A DNA stretch of 64,000 nucleotides from Sipunculus nudus (lineage: Eukaryota; Annelida; Sipuncula; Golfingiida; Sipunculidae), in the NCBI GenBank assembly GCA_026874595.1, contig CM049312.1, positions 48,055,429 through 48,119,428 of the forward strand, given 5' to 3'. Positions 11,258 through 22,580 of the stretch are shown piece by piece. The position numbers were made by a program, and so were the translations under genes. How positions within the stretch are numbered: position 1 is the stretch's first letter; each line of letters opens with the position of its first letter. The notes under the pieces were generated by a model. The model did no database searches. It was not told where the DNA came from and saw only the letters and a program-made list of their open reading frames with translations.

Positions 11258-13233
11258 AGCTCAGCTGACTATAAGTCATCTGAGCTATAGTCGTGGTCCA
11301 TTGTCCGTCGTCTGTCCGTCAGTCGTGCTGTCCGTCTGTCCATAGATGTGGCACATTTTGAAACGGTAACACCTTGGAATCCAAAATTTGGCATAATGTT
11401 AGATGTCCCCAAGATATCCTACCAAGCCGAAAACTAGAAAACTGAAGACTTCGTTCCTTTGAGAAATTAAGGAAAAACCTCAATTTTTTATTAAAAACCT
11501 ATTTTCACACTTCAGGACTGCCTAATATAAAAAACACTCATCTGTTTTTCCTCATATTTACCATAAATAGTCCTCTATATAGTTCCTATGAACATGCCAG
11601 AAATTAGGTCTGTATTGTATAATTTAAAAAAGTTATGGGCCCAAACATAATGCATTTTGTAAATAATCAGGAAAGAAATTTGATCACTTAACACTTTTTG
11701 TCAGTAATATTACTTTTATTAATCAAAATTATATTGTATACCCAAAATTCGATCAAAATCTTTTAAATTTTTTAAAATATTAGCGAAAATAAAAAATTGG
11801 TACCTTAAATTTTGCCCAACTTTGACCATGGCACGTTTTTTTCCTGTGTCTGCTGTGGATTTCATTTTCAAAGCATTTTTTTGTTAGCATTTCAACTGTT
11901 TACACCAAAAATTTGAAACCAGTTGATCAAAAACTGTAGATTTTATTCAAGTTTTCAAGCACCATGTCACATATTGTTTACATCAACTTGTGTTATGCAG
12001 TTTGCTAGAGCTCAGCTCCCAAGCTTAAGCTCTAAGTTCCTTAAATTTGGCATACAGTTAGATGTCTAAAAAATACCCTATCATGCCAAGAATTTGGTAA
12101 CTAGGACTTAATTCCTTCAAGATATTAATGAAAAACTTCATTTTTCCATTAAAAACCGATTGTTACACTTTAAGACTGCCTAATATCAAAACCACTGATC
12201 TGACTTTTATCACATATAATATACATATTTTTCTATACATATGCTATGCACAAACCAGAAATGATGTCAGTATTGCGTAATTTTTTTAAGTTATGGGCCC
12301 AAACATAATGCACTTTTTAAAATACCTAGAAATATATTTACTCACCTAAGATTAGAATTGCTGAAGCTGGAGACTTTTTTTCAGGAATATAACTTTATTT
12401 AATCAAGATTCAATTGTTTACCCAAAATTAGATCTGAAATTTGCAAATTTTTCAAGTTATTAGTATAAATAAAAAATCAATACCTTAAATTTTGTCCAAC
12501 TTTGGCAATGGCACATTTTTTCCCTGTAAGTACTGTTGATTTAATTTTCACAGCATATATGCATAAGGATTTAATCTTTTAAAATCTGAAATTTCAAAGG
12601 AATTGATTGAAAAGAGTAGCTTTTATTCAAGTTTTCATACACCATGTCAAGTGTTGTTTACATCTAGCCCACCTAGTAGTACAGCCTTCACTTGCATTAT
12701 GTAACCCACCCAAGGCAGCTTGCCTTGGCTCAGCTTGGCCACTACAAGCAGGCTTCCCCTCTGCCCTGCACACCCCCTCCCCCCCCCCCCCTAGATGGTG
12801 CATTAACTAGATGAATGTTATAATTTTCTGTATTTCATTTTATTCTTGGCTATGCTACATTTTAGATTTTGTATTTACCACCAGGGTTACAATGATTAAA
12901 GTGCACATTTAATTGTGTCCACAAAGTGGTGTATTGCTATGAAAGTGTGGATGTTAATCAGATAAGTAATTCCTTAGTTGAGAAGAGTAAAAACTTCACC
13001 AGGTGTGAAATTGACTATTAATTCCAGTAATAAAATATAGCATAATGGTATTGTTTGTCCCTCATTCAACCAACAGTGTGTATACTTTATTTGAAAAGAT
13101 GTTTTTATTTTACCAAATATACTGAATCTTTTATTTTATTTTGGTGAATAAGATTAAGCATGTACTGAAACTCCAATGTGCAAAACTTTTTAATAGTGAT
13201 TCTTTTTGTGAATGCCATGTTGTGGCAATTTTT

Positions 13234-16200
13234 AGCGAACCTGTGAGATTATGCGATGGCGCAGCATCGTCCGTCAGCCGTCCGCCGTCCAGGGCTGGCT
13301 TTCCGCCGTCCATGGCTGTAAGTCAGAAACTGTCGGAGCTAGCAGCTCCAGATTACATGTAAAAATTCGTCACATGTGAAACTTGGTGCCCTTGAGCTTA
13401 TTATTGGGTATCTGCATTAATTTAGATTTTATAGAGAAAAAACTTAAAAACCTTTAAAAATCTTCTTCTCTGAAACTGTCCAGCCAAATTGTCCAATATT
13501 TCACAAAAATGATCCATGGAACAATCTCTCTCAAATTTGTTTGAATGGTTCCAGTTTGGAGATTTTTGGCCAAGTAACAGGAGGTTTAACTTAGTCATCT
13601 GTCCAAAAAACCACACTAAAATTAAAATCTCAAAAACGGCTAGAGCTATAATGACCAAATTTTATACCAATGTTTGTCACATATGTCATATCTGATTTTT
13701 AGGTATTGGTGGCGCCACCTACATTGATGTGTTTTTTACAAGCGAAAACTTAATTTTAAACTCTTTTAGCTGATGCACTGATTTATGATGAAACTGTTCA
13801 GCTGATTGGTTTAAACTTTACAAGAATTATTCTATGGTAGGGTTCTGCCAGTTTTATAAGAATAGATTGGGTAAATACAGTTTTAAAAAAGCATTGTAGC
13901 CAATTGAAAAAGGCTTTCTGTATTTGAAAACAGATTTGACTTCATACTGAGTTTCAGCAGCCAAGTCAAGAGGACACTCAGTACGAACAGGTGGGGTCCA
14001 GACATCACCATGGCAACTGACCTGGCTCGGGGGGGGGGGGGGGGTGTCTAGACAATGTGTCTAGAGGTCTAGACACAGCGTCTAGACGTCTAGACACAAT
14101 GTTTAGAAGCAGAATTCCCAGATTATTGGAACTGTATCTTTCAACTGTTTGAAAATACTTGGTTTGCATTTTAAGCGAATCGGTTTATCATCAGGTCACA
14201 TGTAAACTGCTGCACCCTCAATTTCGGTTGACCTCTGACCTTTACTTGCTGCCCAACGTCCATTTGTGGGTCTGTTTCCACACATAAACCCACATATCTC
14301 AGGAACCTTTTGACCGATCAGGCTAAAAATTTTTCATAAATGTAGCCCTTTGAAAGCTTTATAACAAACACTAAAAATGGTGGCGCCACCTGCAACCATT
14401 TTTGCACAGCGTCCATCTGTTCATCTGCCTTCAGATAATATTACTCATATCTCTGCAGTGGTTTGACTTATCCACCTGAAATTTTGCAGGTTTATACATC
14501 CTGGACAGCTTTCTCGATTTTATGACAGGTGGCACCACCTACATTCACATTTACTCTGCAGACATCCAAGCTCATATCTCGGGAACCGTTTAACCGATTA
14601 CGCCAAAATTTTGCATGTGTATAGATCTTACATAGCTCTTCATCATAGGCAAAACTGGTGGCGCCATCTGCAACCACTTATGCACAGCGTCCATCTGTTG
14701 ATCTGCCTTCGGATAAAATCACTCATATTTCAGCAGTGGTTTGACTTATCCACCTGAAATTTTGCAGGTTTATACATCCTGGACAACTATCTCGATTTAT
14801 ATCAGGTGGCACCTCCTACATTCGCATTTACTCTGCAGACATCCAAGCTCATATCTCGGGAACCGTTTGACCGATTAGGCCAAAATTTTGCATGTGTATA
14901 GATCTTACATAGCTCTTCATCATAGGCAAATCTGGTGGCGCCAACTGCAACCATTAATGCACAATTTCCATCTGTTCATCTGCCTTTGGATGAAATCACT
15001 CATATCTCAGCAGTGTTTTGACTTATCCACCTGAAATTTTGCAGGTTTATACATCATGGATAGCTTTCTCCATTTTATGACAGATGGCGCCACCTTCATT
15101 CACATTTACTTTGCAGACATCCAAGCTCATACCTCGGGAACCGTTTGACTGATTAGGCCAAAATTTTGCATGTGTATAGCTCTCACATAGCTCTTCATCA
15201 TAGGCAAAACTGGTGGCGCCACCTGCAACCATTTATTAAACAGCATCCATCTGTTCATCTGCCTTGGGATAAAATCACTCATATCTCAGCAATGGTTTGA
15301 CTTATCCACATGAAATTTTGCAGGTTTATACATCCTGGACAGCTGTCTTGATTTTATGACAGGTGTCGCCACCTACATTCATGTTTACTCTGCAGACATC
15401 CAAGCTCATATCTCGGGAACCGTTTTACCGATTGGGCCAAAATTTTGCATGTGTATAGATCTCACATAGCTCTTCATCATAGACAAAACTGGTGGCGCCA
15501 CCTGCAACCGCTTATGTACAGCATCAATCTGTTGATGTGCCTTGGGATAAAATCACTCAAATCTCAGCAGTGGTTTGACTTATCCACCTGAAATTTTGCA
15601 GGTTTATACATCCTGGACAGCTTTCTCGATTTTATGACAGGTGGCGCCACCTACATTCACGTTTACTCAGCAGACATCCAAGCTCATATCTCGGGAACTG
15701 TTTGACCGATTGGGCCAAAATTTTGCTTGTGTATAGATCTCACATAGCTCTTCATCATAGACAAAACTGGTGGCGCCACCTGCAACCGCTTATGTACAGC
15801 ATCAATCTGTTGCTCTGCCTTGGGACAAAATCACTCATAACTCAGCAGTGGTTTGAATTATCCACCTGAAATTTTGCAGGTTTATACATCCTGGACAATT
15901 TTTCTTGATTTTATGACAGGTGGCACCACCTACATTCACGTTTAAGCTGCAGACATCCATGCTAATATGCAACACACCACGCTCTATTCCCCTTGCCACT
16001 TAATCCATGCCTCACTTCACTCGTCCCACTCTGATTTCTGCGGACACATATAGTGGCTTGTTGACTACCCATATTCTGGTTTTAAAATGTTCTAGTCCGA
16101 AACTTGCAGTTCAGAAACGTCCATTTTGCTGAAATCATAATGACTAAGGTAGATGCAGGACTTAGGAGGATCAATATTAAATTTTAAAAATATACCTCCA

Positions 16201-16252
16201 TTCATACTCCTAAACTTTGCACAGGTTCACATTAGGCCTGTAGGCCTTGTTT
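13234..16252 (+). mobile_element. Family A element, complete (about 3.0 kb)
   Basis: Both ends are present: AGCGAACCTGTGAG at 13234 after a T-run, and CACAGGTTCAC, hairpin AGGCCTGTAGGCCT and CTTGTT at 16252. The subterminal repeat GCGAACCTGTG pairs with CACAGGTTCGC (one mismatch here). In order it holds a CCGTCC block, front segments, a G-run (14029-14043), a GTCTAGAC cluster (14046-14103) and the tandem core. No frame of significance. Confidence 0.85.
14370..15960 (+). repeat. Tandem core of family A, period about 275-281 bp
   Basis: About six units. CTGGTGGCGCCACCTGCAAC or a variant recurs near 14380, 14655, 14934, 15209, 15490 and 15768. Each unit has a second palindrome GGTGGCGCCACC about half-way, in the ATGACAGGTGGCGCCACCTA context. 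Between them are GGGAACCGTTTGACCGATT and AAAATTTTGCATGTGTATAG. Confidence 0.92.
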
Positions 16253-16398
16253 CTTTTAAATTCAGTTTAAACATTTGTGATTTAAAAATAATAAAAATAT
16301 ATGTGTATGCATAAAAGACCCAATATGAACTACACTCTGGATATATAATGATTGCAACTTAGAATTCTAATATTTTAACTTATATTTTCAGTTTTTAT

Positions 16399-18103
16399 AG
16401 CGAACCTGTGAGCTAATGCGATGGTGTGGCGGCGTCCGCCGTCTGTATGTTAACCCATACTATTTTGAAAACGACTGGAGCTAGCATCGTGAAATTTAAT
16501 GCAAAAAATTAGCCATCTGAAAAACTTAGCATTATCTTAGATTTTATAGAGAAAAAGGTAAAAAACCTTTAAAAATCTTCTCCTCCAAAACAGTTAAGTC
16601 AAATTGTTCAATATTTCACAGAAATAATCTTTTATACCATCTCTCTCAAGTTTGTTCAAATGGTTCAAGTTCTGTGAATTTTGGCCAAATTACAGGAAGT
16701 TGAACCTAGTCATCTGTCCGAAAAAAGCATTCTAAAATGACAATCTCAGAAACGGCTGGAGCTATCATCACCGAATTTTATGCCAGTGTTGGTCACATGG
16801 GCCATATATCAAATTCAGGTATTGGTGGTCACCTGCATTGACCTTTTTTTGTAGGGGGGTCATTGGTCATCTGTACATTAACCCATAATTTCTCAGAATA
16901 GCAGGAACTACCATCCCCAGATTTTATGCAATAATCTGTCATACATCAAATGTTGTGGGAACCAGCTTATTTATGAAAAAACTGCATCTTTTATTATTCT
17001 AGATATTTTGATAAAAAGTTTATGAATATGTCAGCTTGAAAAATGCTTTTAGCCAAAGTCTTTCAGTATGTGTAAACAACAGATATACCAACAGGCCAAG
17101 ATTGAATCTGTATCTTTAAATAGGATGAGAAACTGCCAACTGTTTCAGATTTGGGAACAGATCAAGAGTTCATTCAGTGCAGCCAGATATAGGTCAAGAG
17201 TTCAATCAGTGCAGCCAAGCACATGGCATGTGATCACCTCATGGGTGACATGTGAACACCTCATGGGCACCAAGTGATCACTTCATGGGTGTCATGCCCC
17301 TCAGGGCAGGGCCCCTGCATGAGCTTATGCAATGGTGTGGCTACTATTTTAGATTTGGCAACAGGCTAGAGGTCAGTCTGGATCTATTTATAGCTTTGGC
17401 AGACTGCCAACTGTATCAGATTAGGCAACAGGTCAAGAGTTCACTCAGTGCAGCCAGGTATGGGTCAGGAGTTTACTCAGTGCAGTAGCTGCATTCTATT
17501 TATAGCTTTGGCAGACTGCCAACTGTGTCAGATTATGCAACAGGTGAAGAGTTCACTCAGTGCAGCCAGGTACAGGTCAAAAGTTCACTCAGTCTAGCCA
17601 GGTGCAGGTCATGAGTTCACTCAGTGCAGTAGTCTGAGCAAGCAATTTGGCACAGTTCACTCACGGCAACAGCCTTTCTCACCTAAGCCTTGTCAGCCCC
17701 ATGCATCAGACTCAAGGTAAGTTTGATGTATTGGCCTAATATTTTGACCTGTCTATGTTTCTTTGATGGCTTTCTCGCTCACAAGACAGGTGTCGCCACC
17801 TACCATTGCTTTTGCACACGTTTTTCTCAGGAGGGGTTTGATATATCAGTCTGAAATTGGGCTTATGTATATATCTCTGATAGCTTCGTTGTATACAAGA
17901 CTGGTGGTGCCAGCTACAATCTTTTTAGTGTTGTGTGCACCTGTGCCAGAATTTCAGCAGTGATGTTTGTGTAATTGTTTCCTATTCAAAATGTTTAGTA
18001 CTTGCATAGTTCATATACATGAAAAGTAATGGTCCAGCATTAAAGCATTATACCTGGTGTATTTCCCAATGCACAGGTTCGCATTAGGCCTGTAGGCCTT
18101 GTT
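16399..18103 (+). mobile_element. Family A element, complete (about 1.7 kb)
   Basis: Starts AGCGAACCTGTGAGCTAATG at 16399 after a T-run and ends GCACAGGTTCGC, hairpin AGGCCTGTAGGCCT, CTTGTT at 18103. The subterminal repeats GCGAACCTGTG and CACAGGTTCGC are perfect. It carries the AAGAGTTCACTCAGTGCAG mini-repeats (17165-17630) instead of the long 278-bp array, and its last 177 bases are the module that occurs alone at 19589, 47930 and 48106. Confidence 0.85.
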
Positions 18104-18382
18104 CTATTTTAACTAATATTTTTCTATTTATTTACTAAAAATAAACTGGCTTCAAACTTGAATTAATAATGACCAACCACATAAGTAAATTCATTTTGAT
18201 TACCAGGGTCCAGCAATCTAAGTTGAGGGTCACAGGAGCCACATCTTTAAAAAGATTGTGGATGCACTGTAAATCAAACTTTTCATCCTTAACTTTCCAA
18301 CGTTCACATATGGCTTACTTGCCTAAAGTGAGGAAACCTGTAGAATTTGAGGTTATCTGGTCAGAGGTCAAGGTCACTTTTT

Positions 18383-19417
18383 AGCCCTCAGCCCATAGGC
18401 TGATGGGCTATTGTCGTCACCCAAGCTGTCCGTCCGTCCGTCCGTCCGGCGTCCGTTAACTTTTACCTTGTGAGCGGGATATCTGGAAAAGGATTCACCG
18501 TCAGAATTTTATTTCCTCGGTACAGATGTATATCGACAAAATCTCGTTCAAGTTCGGAGATGGGTGACCTTGACCTATTTTTCTACATTTTAGAGCTGAT
18601 TATAGAAAAACACTTAGATGCTTATTACTCAGGAACCATTCTGTGGATTTTCACAAAACTTACTATGATTATTTGGACTGATAGTCTGTACCTGCTACAC
18701 AAGTTTGGTGGCGCCACCTACAATTTCTGATTTTTTATGAATTTTTATCAGATTTTTCAACTTTGGGCTTGTGAGCGGGATATCTCTAAAAGGATTCACC
18801 GTAGGAATTTTATTTTTATGGTGAAGATGTATATTGACAAAATCTCGGTCAAGTTCGAAGATGGGTGACCTTGACCTATTTTTCTATGTTTCAGAGCTGA
18901 TTATAGAAAAAACATTTAGAAGCTTATTTCTCAGGAACCATTGGGTGGATTTTCACAATACTTACTATGATCATAGGGACTGATGGTCTGTAACTGCTGC
19001 ACAAGTTTGGGGGCACCACCTACAATTTCTGATTTTTGATGAATTTTTCTTGGATTTTTCATCTTTGGCCTTGTGAGCGAGATATCTCTAAAAGGATTCA
19101 CAATAGGAATTTTATTTCTTTGGTGAAGATGTAAATCGACAAAATCTCGGTCAAGTTCGAAGATGGGTGACCTTGACCTACTTTTCAAGGTCACAGAGCT
19201 TATAATAGAATAAAACTTAGAAGCTTATTTTTCAGGAAGCATTTGGTGGATTAATTATGAATCATGGTACACACCTCTCCAGTTTAAATTTATAACTGAG
19301 ACATGTACAGATATACATCCATGCGAGAACAGATATTTAGTACTTGTTACTGTTACCACCTTTAAACACTGTTCTTTTGGCTGAGGGCTTTTGTCAGCTT
19401 CTGCTGATATTCTAGTT
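18383..19417 (+). mobile_element. Family D Helentron-like non-autonomous element
   Basis: After a T-run it begins AGCCCTCAGCCCATAGGCTG and folds back on ATGGGCTA, then has CCGTCC repeats. The subterminal repeat AGCCCTCAGCC is answered by GGCTGAGGGCT at 19379-19389. The 3' hairpin TCAGCttctGCTGA and the end TTCTAGTT (19417) follow. Its core is three units of about 300 bp starting GTGAGCGGGATATCT near 18471, 18771 and 19072, and it includes one GGTGGCGCCACC palindrome at about 18708. Confidence 0.8.
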
Positions 19418-19588
19418 AAAAGATTGATACAATAATCTAATGCTGCAAGTTCAGGGATATTAAGTTCTAAGATTTTTTGTCACAAGGTCATTGGTTAAGG
19501 TCACAGGACTGTCATTCTGAAAAAAATTCTTTAAAAATATCCTTATAGACAAATTCAGCTGAGCATTGAGACCCATGGGTCCCTAGTT

Positions 19589-19763
19589 GTGTTGTGTGCA
19601 CCCATGCCAGAATTTCAGCAGTGATGTTTGTGTAATTGTTTCTTATTCAAAATGTTTAGTACCTGCATTTTCATATACATGAGAAGTAATGGACCAGCAT
19701 TGAAGCATTATACCTGGTGTATTTCCCAATGCACAGGTTCGCATTAGGCCTGAAGGCCTTGTT
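19589..19763 (+). mobile_element. Solo family A 3' module
   Basis: A 175-base unit starting GTGTTGTGTGCACCCATGCC and ending with the A terminus (CACAGGTTCGC, hairpin, CTTGTT). It sits directly against the CTAGTT end of the preceding B element, with no A 5' part. Confidence 0.8.
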
Positions 19764-19794
19764 TTCTAATTTTTACGAATATTTTTCTATTTTT

Positions 19795-21732
19795 AGCTCA
19801 GCTGACTATAAGTCATCTGAGCTATAGTCGTGGTCCATTGTCCGTCGTCCGTCCGTCTGTCCGTCCGTCCGTCCGTCCGTCCGTCCGTCCGTCCGTCCGT
19901 CCGTAGATGTGGCACGTTTTGAAACCGTAAGACCTAGGAATCCAAAATTCAGCATAATGTTAGATGTCCCCAAGATCTCCTACCAAGCCGAAAACTGGGT
20001 CTCTGCGACTTCGTTCCTTTGAGAAATTAAGGAAAAACCTCAATTTTTTATTAAAATCCTATTTTCACACTTCAGGACTGCCTAATATCAAAACCACTCA
20101 TCTGTTTTTCCTCATATTTACCATAAATATTCTTCTATATAGTTCCTATGTACATGCCAGAAATTAAGTCTGTTAAGTATAAATTCTTTAAGTTATGGGC
20201 CCAAACATAATGGACTTTGTAAAAAATCAGGAAAAATATTTACTCACTTAACATGAAAAATTTTGAAACTAGAGTCTGTTTTCCCAAGTATATAACTATG
20301 TTTAATTAAGATTCAATTGTTTACCCAAAATTAGATCTGAATTTTGTAAATTTTTTAAGTAATTAGCATAAAAATAAAATCAGGACCTTAAATTTTGCCC
20401 AACTTTGACCATGGCACGTTTTTTTCCTGTAAGCACCATTGATTTAATTTTCACAGCATGTGAACATAAATATTAAATTTGTTTAAATCTGAAATTTGGA
20501 AGTAAAAGCTTGAAAATTAAGCTAGTTATTGATTTTTTTCTTGAGGCTCTATTGTAGTCATTTGCTTTGTTTACAGATTACAGATGCAGGGTCCCACTCC
20601 AGGTCACTGGAAGTCAGCTATGCCAGAGTTTCTGATTTGTTACAGTCACTGGGGGAGATCCCCTGCTGTGACAGGTGTACAGTTATTCTCATATCACCAC
20701 CCCAATGACCCCCCCCCCCCCCCCCCCCCCCGCAAACACAACCCACCAAGTGTTATGCAGTATTGTTATTGTTTTCACTGTATCTCCTTAATTGTAATGC
20801 TGCTTCCACTCTGATATGCAAAAACTTTCCTTGAAAAAGTAATTCAAGGTGTAATCCAGAAGATGCAATGTTGTGTAATGTAGCATTTTTAAAGAAATCA
20901 TTTTTCTTTTAAATGATTTTACCAATCATAATGGAACCCATCAGTATGCTTAAATTATGATAAAATATGAAGCACATTATGGATAAATAAAGACACAATT
21001 AAAAATTATAAAATCTAAATTCAAGTATTTTTTTTAGATATTTATTGTTTTGCAGATTTAAAAGATATATTTTTGTGGTAAAAAATAAATAAACATTTGT
21101 ATGCATGATGTGGTGTTATCTGACAAGATTGAGATTTATGATGATGCAATTGAGAATTATGAATCAACTTTTATATTCAGATATATATGTTATATTGAAA
21201 ATGTATAGAAATATAAACTTAAATTAAAAAAAAAATTGATGTGATAAAAAAATGAGGATTTATTACAAACATTTGTTCATTATTTTCCTGCCTCAGCAGA
21301 ATTTGAGATCAGGCTTTGTTTGCCATGTTTTATGTTGTTTATTAGTTATATTTCAACTGTATACATTTCATAAAAAAAAAACATATTTAATAATATATAT
21401 TATACAAAAATTAAAGATTCGATTGAACAAATGTGTAAACTACTGAAATGTCAACAGTTAATCGAAAAGCCAACTAATGGTCATGGTAACTGTACAGATC
21501 ATTTGTTCACAAACTGCTCACATGCTTCAGTTTCAACATTAGGAAACACATGGTCAGGTCACAAAATATTATTTGCAACAATTTCTTGCTCATCAATACA
21601 AACCAATCATATAAACCAACCATGGCCTTTATTACCTCTTCCTCTTACACTTTATCTCCATTTGATATTATTTTAGATTTTTACCTTCAAGGTTAACTTC
21701 AGCTGAGCACAGTGACCCATAGGTCCCTTGTT
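19795..21732 (+). mobile_element. Family B element, complete (about 1.9 kb)
   Basis: The 5' foldback AGCTCAGCTGAC tataa GTCATCTGAGCT is at 19795, followed by a long (GTCC)n run (19846-19903). The 3' partner TCAGCTGAGC, hairpin GACCCATAGGTC and end CTTGTT (21732) close it. The subterminal repeat GCTCAGCTGA / TCAGCTGAGC is perfect. It includes a C-run at 20710-20731 and a decayed endonuclease stretch at 21434-21600. Confidence 0.85.
21434..21676 (+). pseudogene. Endonuclease (EEP-type) remnant inside family B
   Basis: The frame reads CQQLIEKPTNGHGNCTDHLF, TNCSHASVSTLGNTW, then SGHKILFATI. From family knowledge it resembles the C-terminal half of apurinic-type endonucleases of non-LTR elements and Helentrons (QQLI..PT...G...DL.FTN...VS...TWSDH..L). 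The catalytic SDH reads SGH here. Related copies lie at 47283 and 49481. Confidence 0.55.
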
Positions 21733-22580
21733 TTACTATTAAATGACAACAATCATGTCAGTTTCTCAGCTATGATTCCATCTAGTGTCCCAAAACCTTG
21801 TGTGTTTATTGATCACAAGTGGATGCCCTATAGTAATCACCCTGTCTGTCTGTCTGTTCATCTGTCTGTCTGTCTTTCCATCCGTCCATCCACACAAATT
21901 TGTTTCTGTCTGTCTTTCCATCCGTCCATCCACACAAATTTGTTTCCAGATGATAACTCCAGGTTGGATTGAAATATTGATTTCAAACATGACTGACACA
22001 TGGCCCACCACTAAAGAAAGAATCTACCAGTTTATGATTTTTGGGTCATGAGGTCAGAGATCAAGGTCACAAGACTCACTTTAAAAAGATTATGGCTGCA
22101 TTTTAAGCCAAGCTTTTCACTCCAAATGTTCTTTCTTGCACATTTAGCTGACTTTCCAGTATAGGGAAAGCATAAATAATTTGGGGTCACAAGGTCAGAG
22201 ATCAAGGTCACAGGGGCCATCTGTTCACAAATTAGTTTCCAGATGATAACTCCAGTTTAGTCTGACATATTGGTTTCAAACTTGATTTATTAATGACCCA
22301 CCACTTAAGTAAGAAACATTTTTGATTTTCAGGGTCCAGAGGTCAAAGGTGAAGGTCACAGGAGCCATATTTTTAAAATGATTGTGGATGCAATGTAAAT
22401 CAAACTTTTCATCCCAAACTTTCCATCTTTCACACATGGTTTACTTGCCCAAAGTGGAAGAAATCTGTAGATTATGAGGTAACCTGGAAAGAGTTCAAGG
22501 TCACTGGACCCACATTTTTTAGAAGATTGTTACAATAATTTAAATGCTGCAAGTCTAAGAATAGTAAGTTCTCAGAATTT
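21733..22580 (+). mobile_element. Family B (second core type) fragment
   Basis: Contains CTATAGTAATCACCCTGTCTG followed by GTCT/CCATCCGTCC repeats, including a perfect duplicated block ending CCACACAAATTTGTTTC. After that come units with AAGGTCACAGGAGCCA. It ends at a T-run where a family A 5' end begins (22581). The same core type flanks family D at 18108-18382 and 19418-19560. Confidence 0.6.

Larger units (their letters stand above)
11258..19588 (+). mobile_element. Family B scaffold with nested A, A and D copies
   Basis: The 5' end AGCTCAGCTGACTATAAGTC lies at 11258, with CCGTCC repeats and ATGTCCCCAAGATATCC following. B-type interior reappears between and after the nested elements, and a B 3' end (TCAGCTGAGC, hairpin GACCCATGGGTC, end CCCTAGTT) is at 19562-19588. 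Joining these into one copy is an inference. The segment 18108-18382 plus 19418-19588 belongs to the second B core type, like 21733-22580, so two B copies may be involved. Confidence 0.5.

Noticed and set aside
19846-19903. (GTCC)n arrays considered as CRISPR or independent satellites
   Set aside because: No spacers. The arrays occur at a fixed place near the 5' end of every family and are microsatellite parts of the elements.
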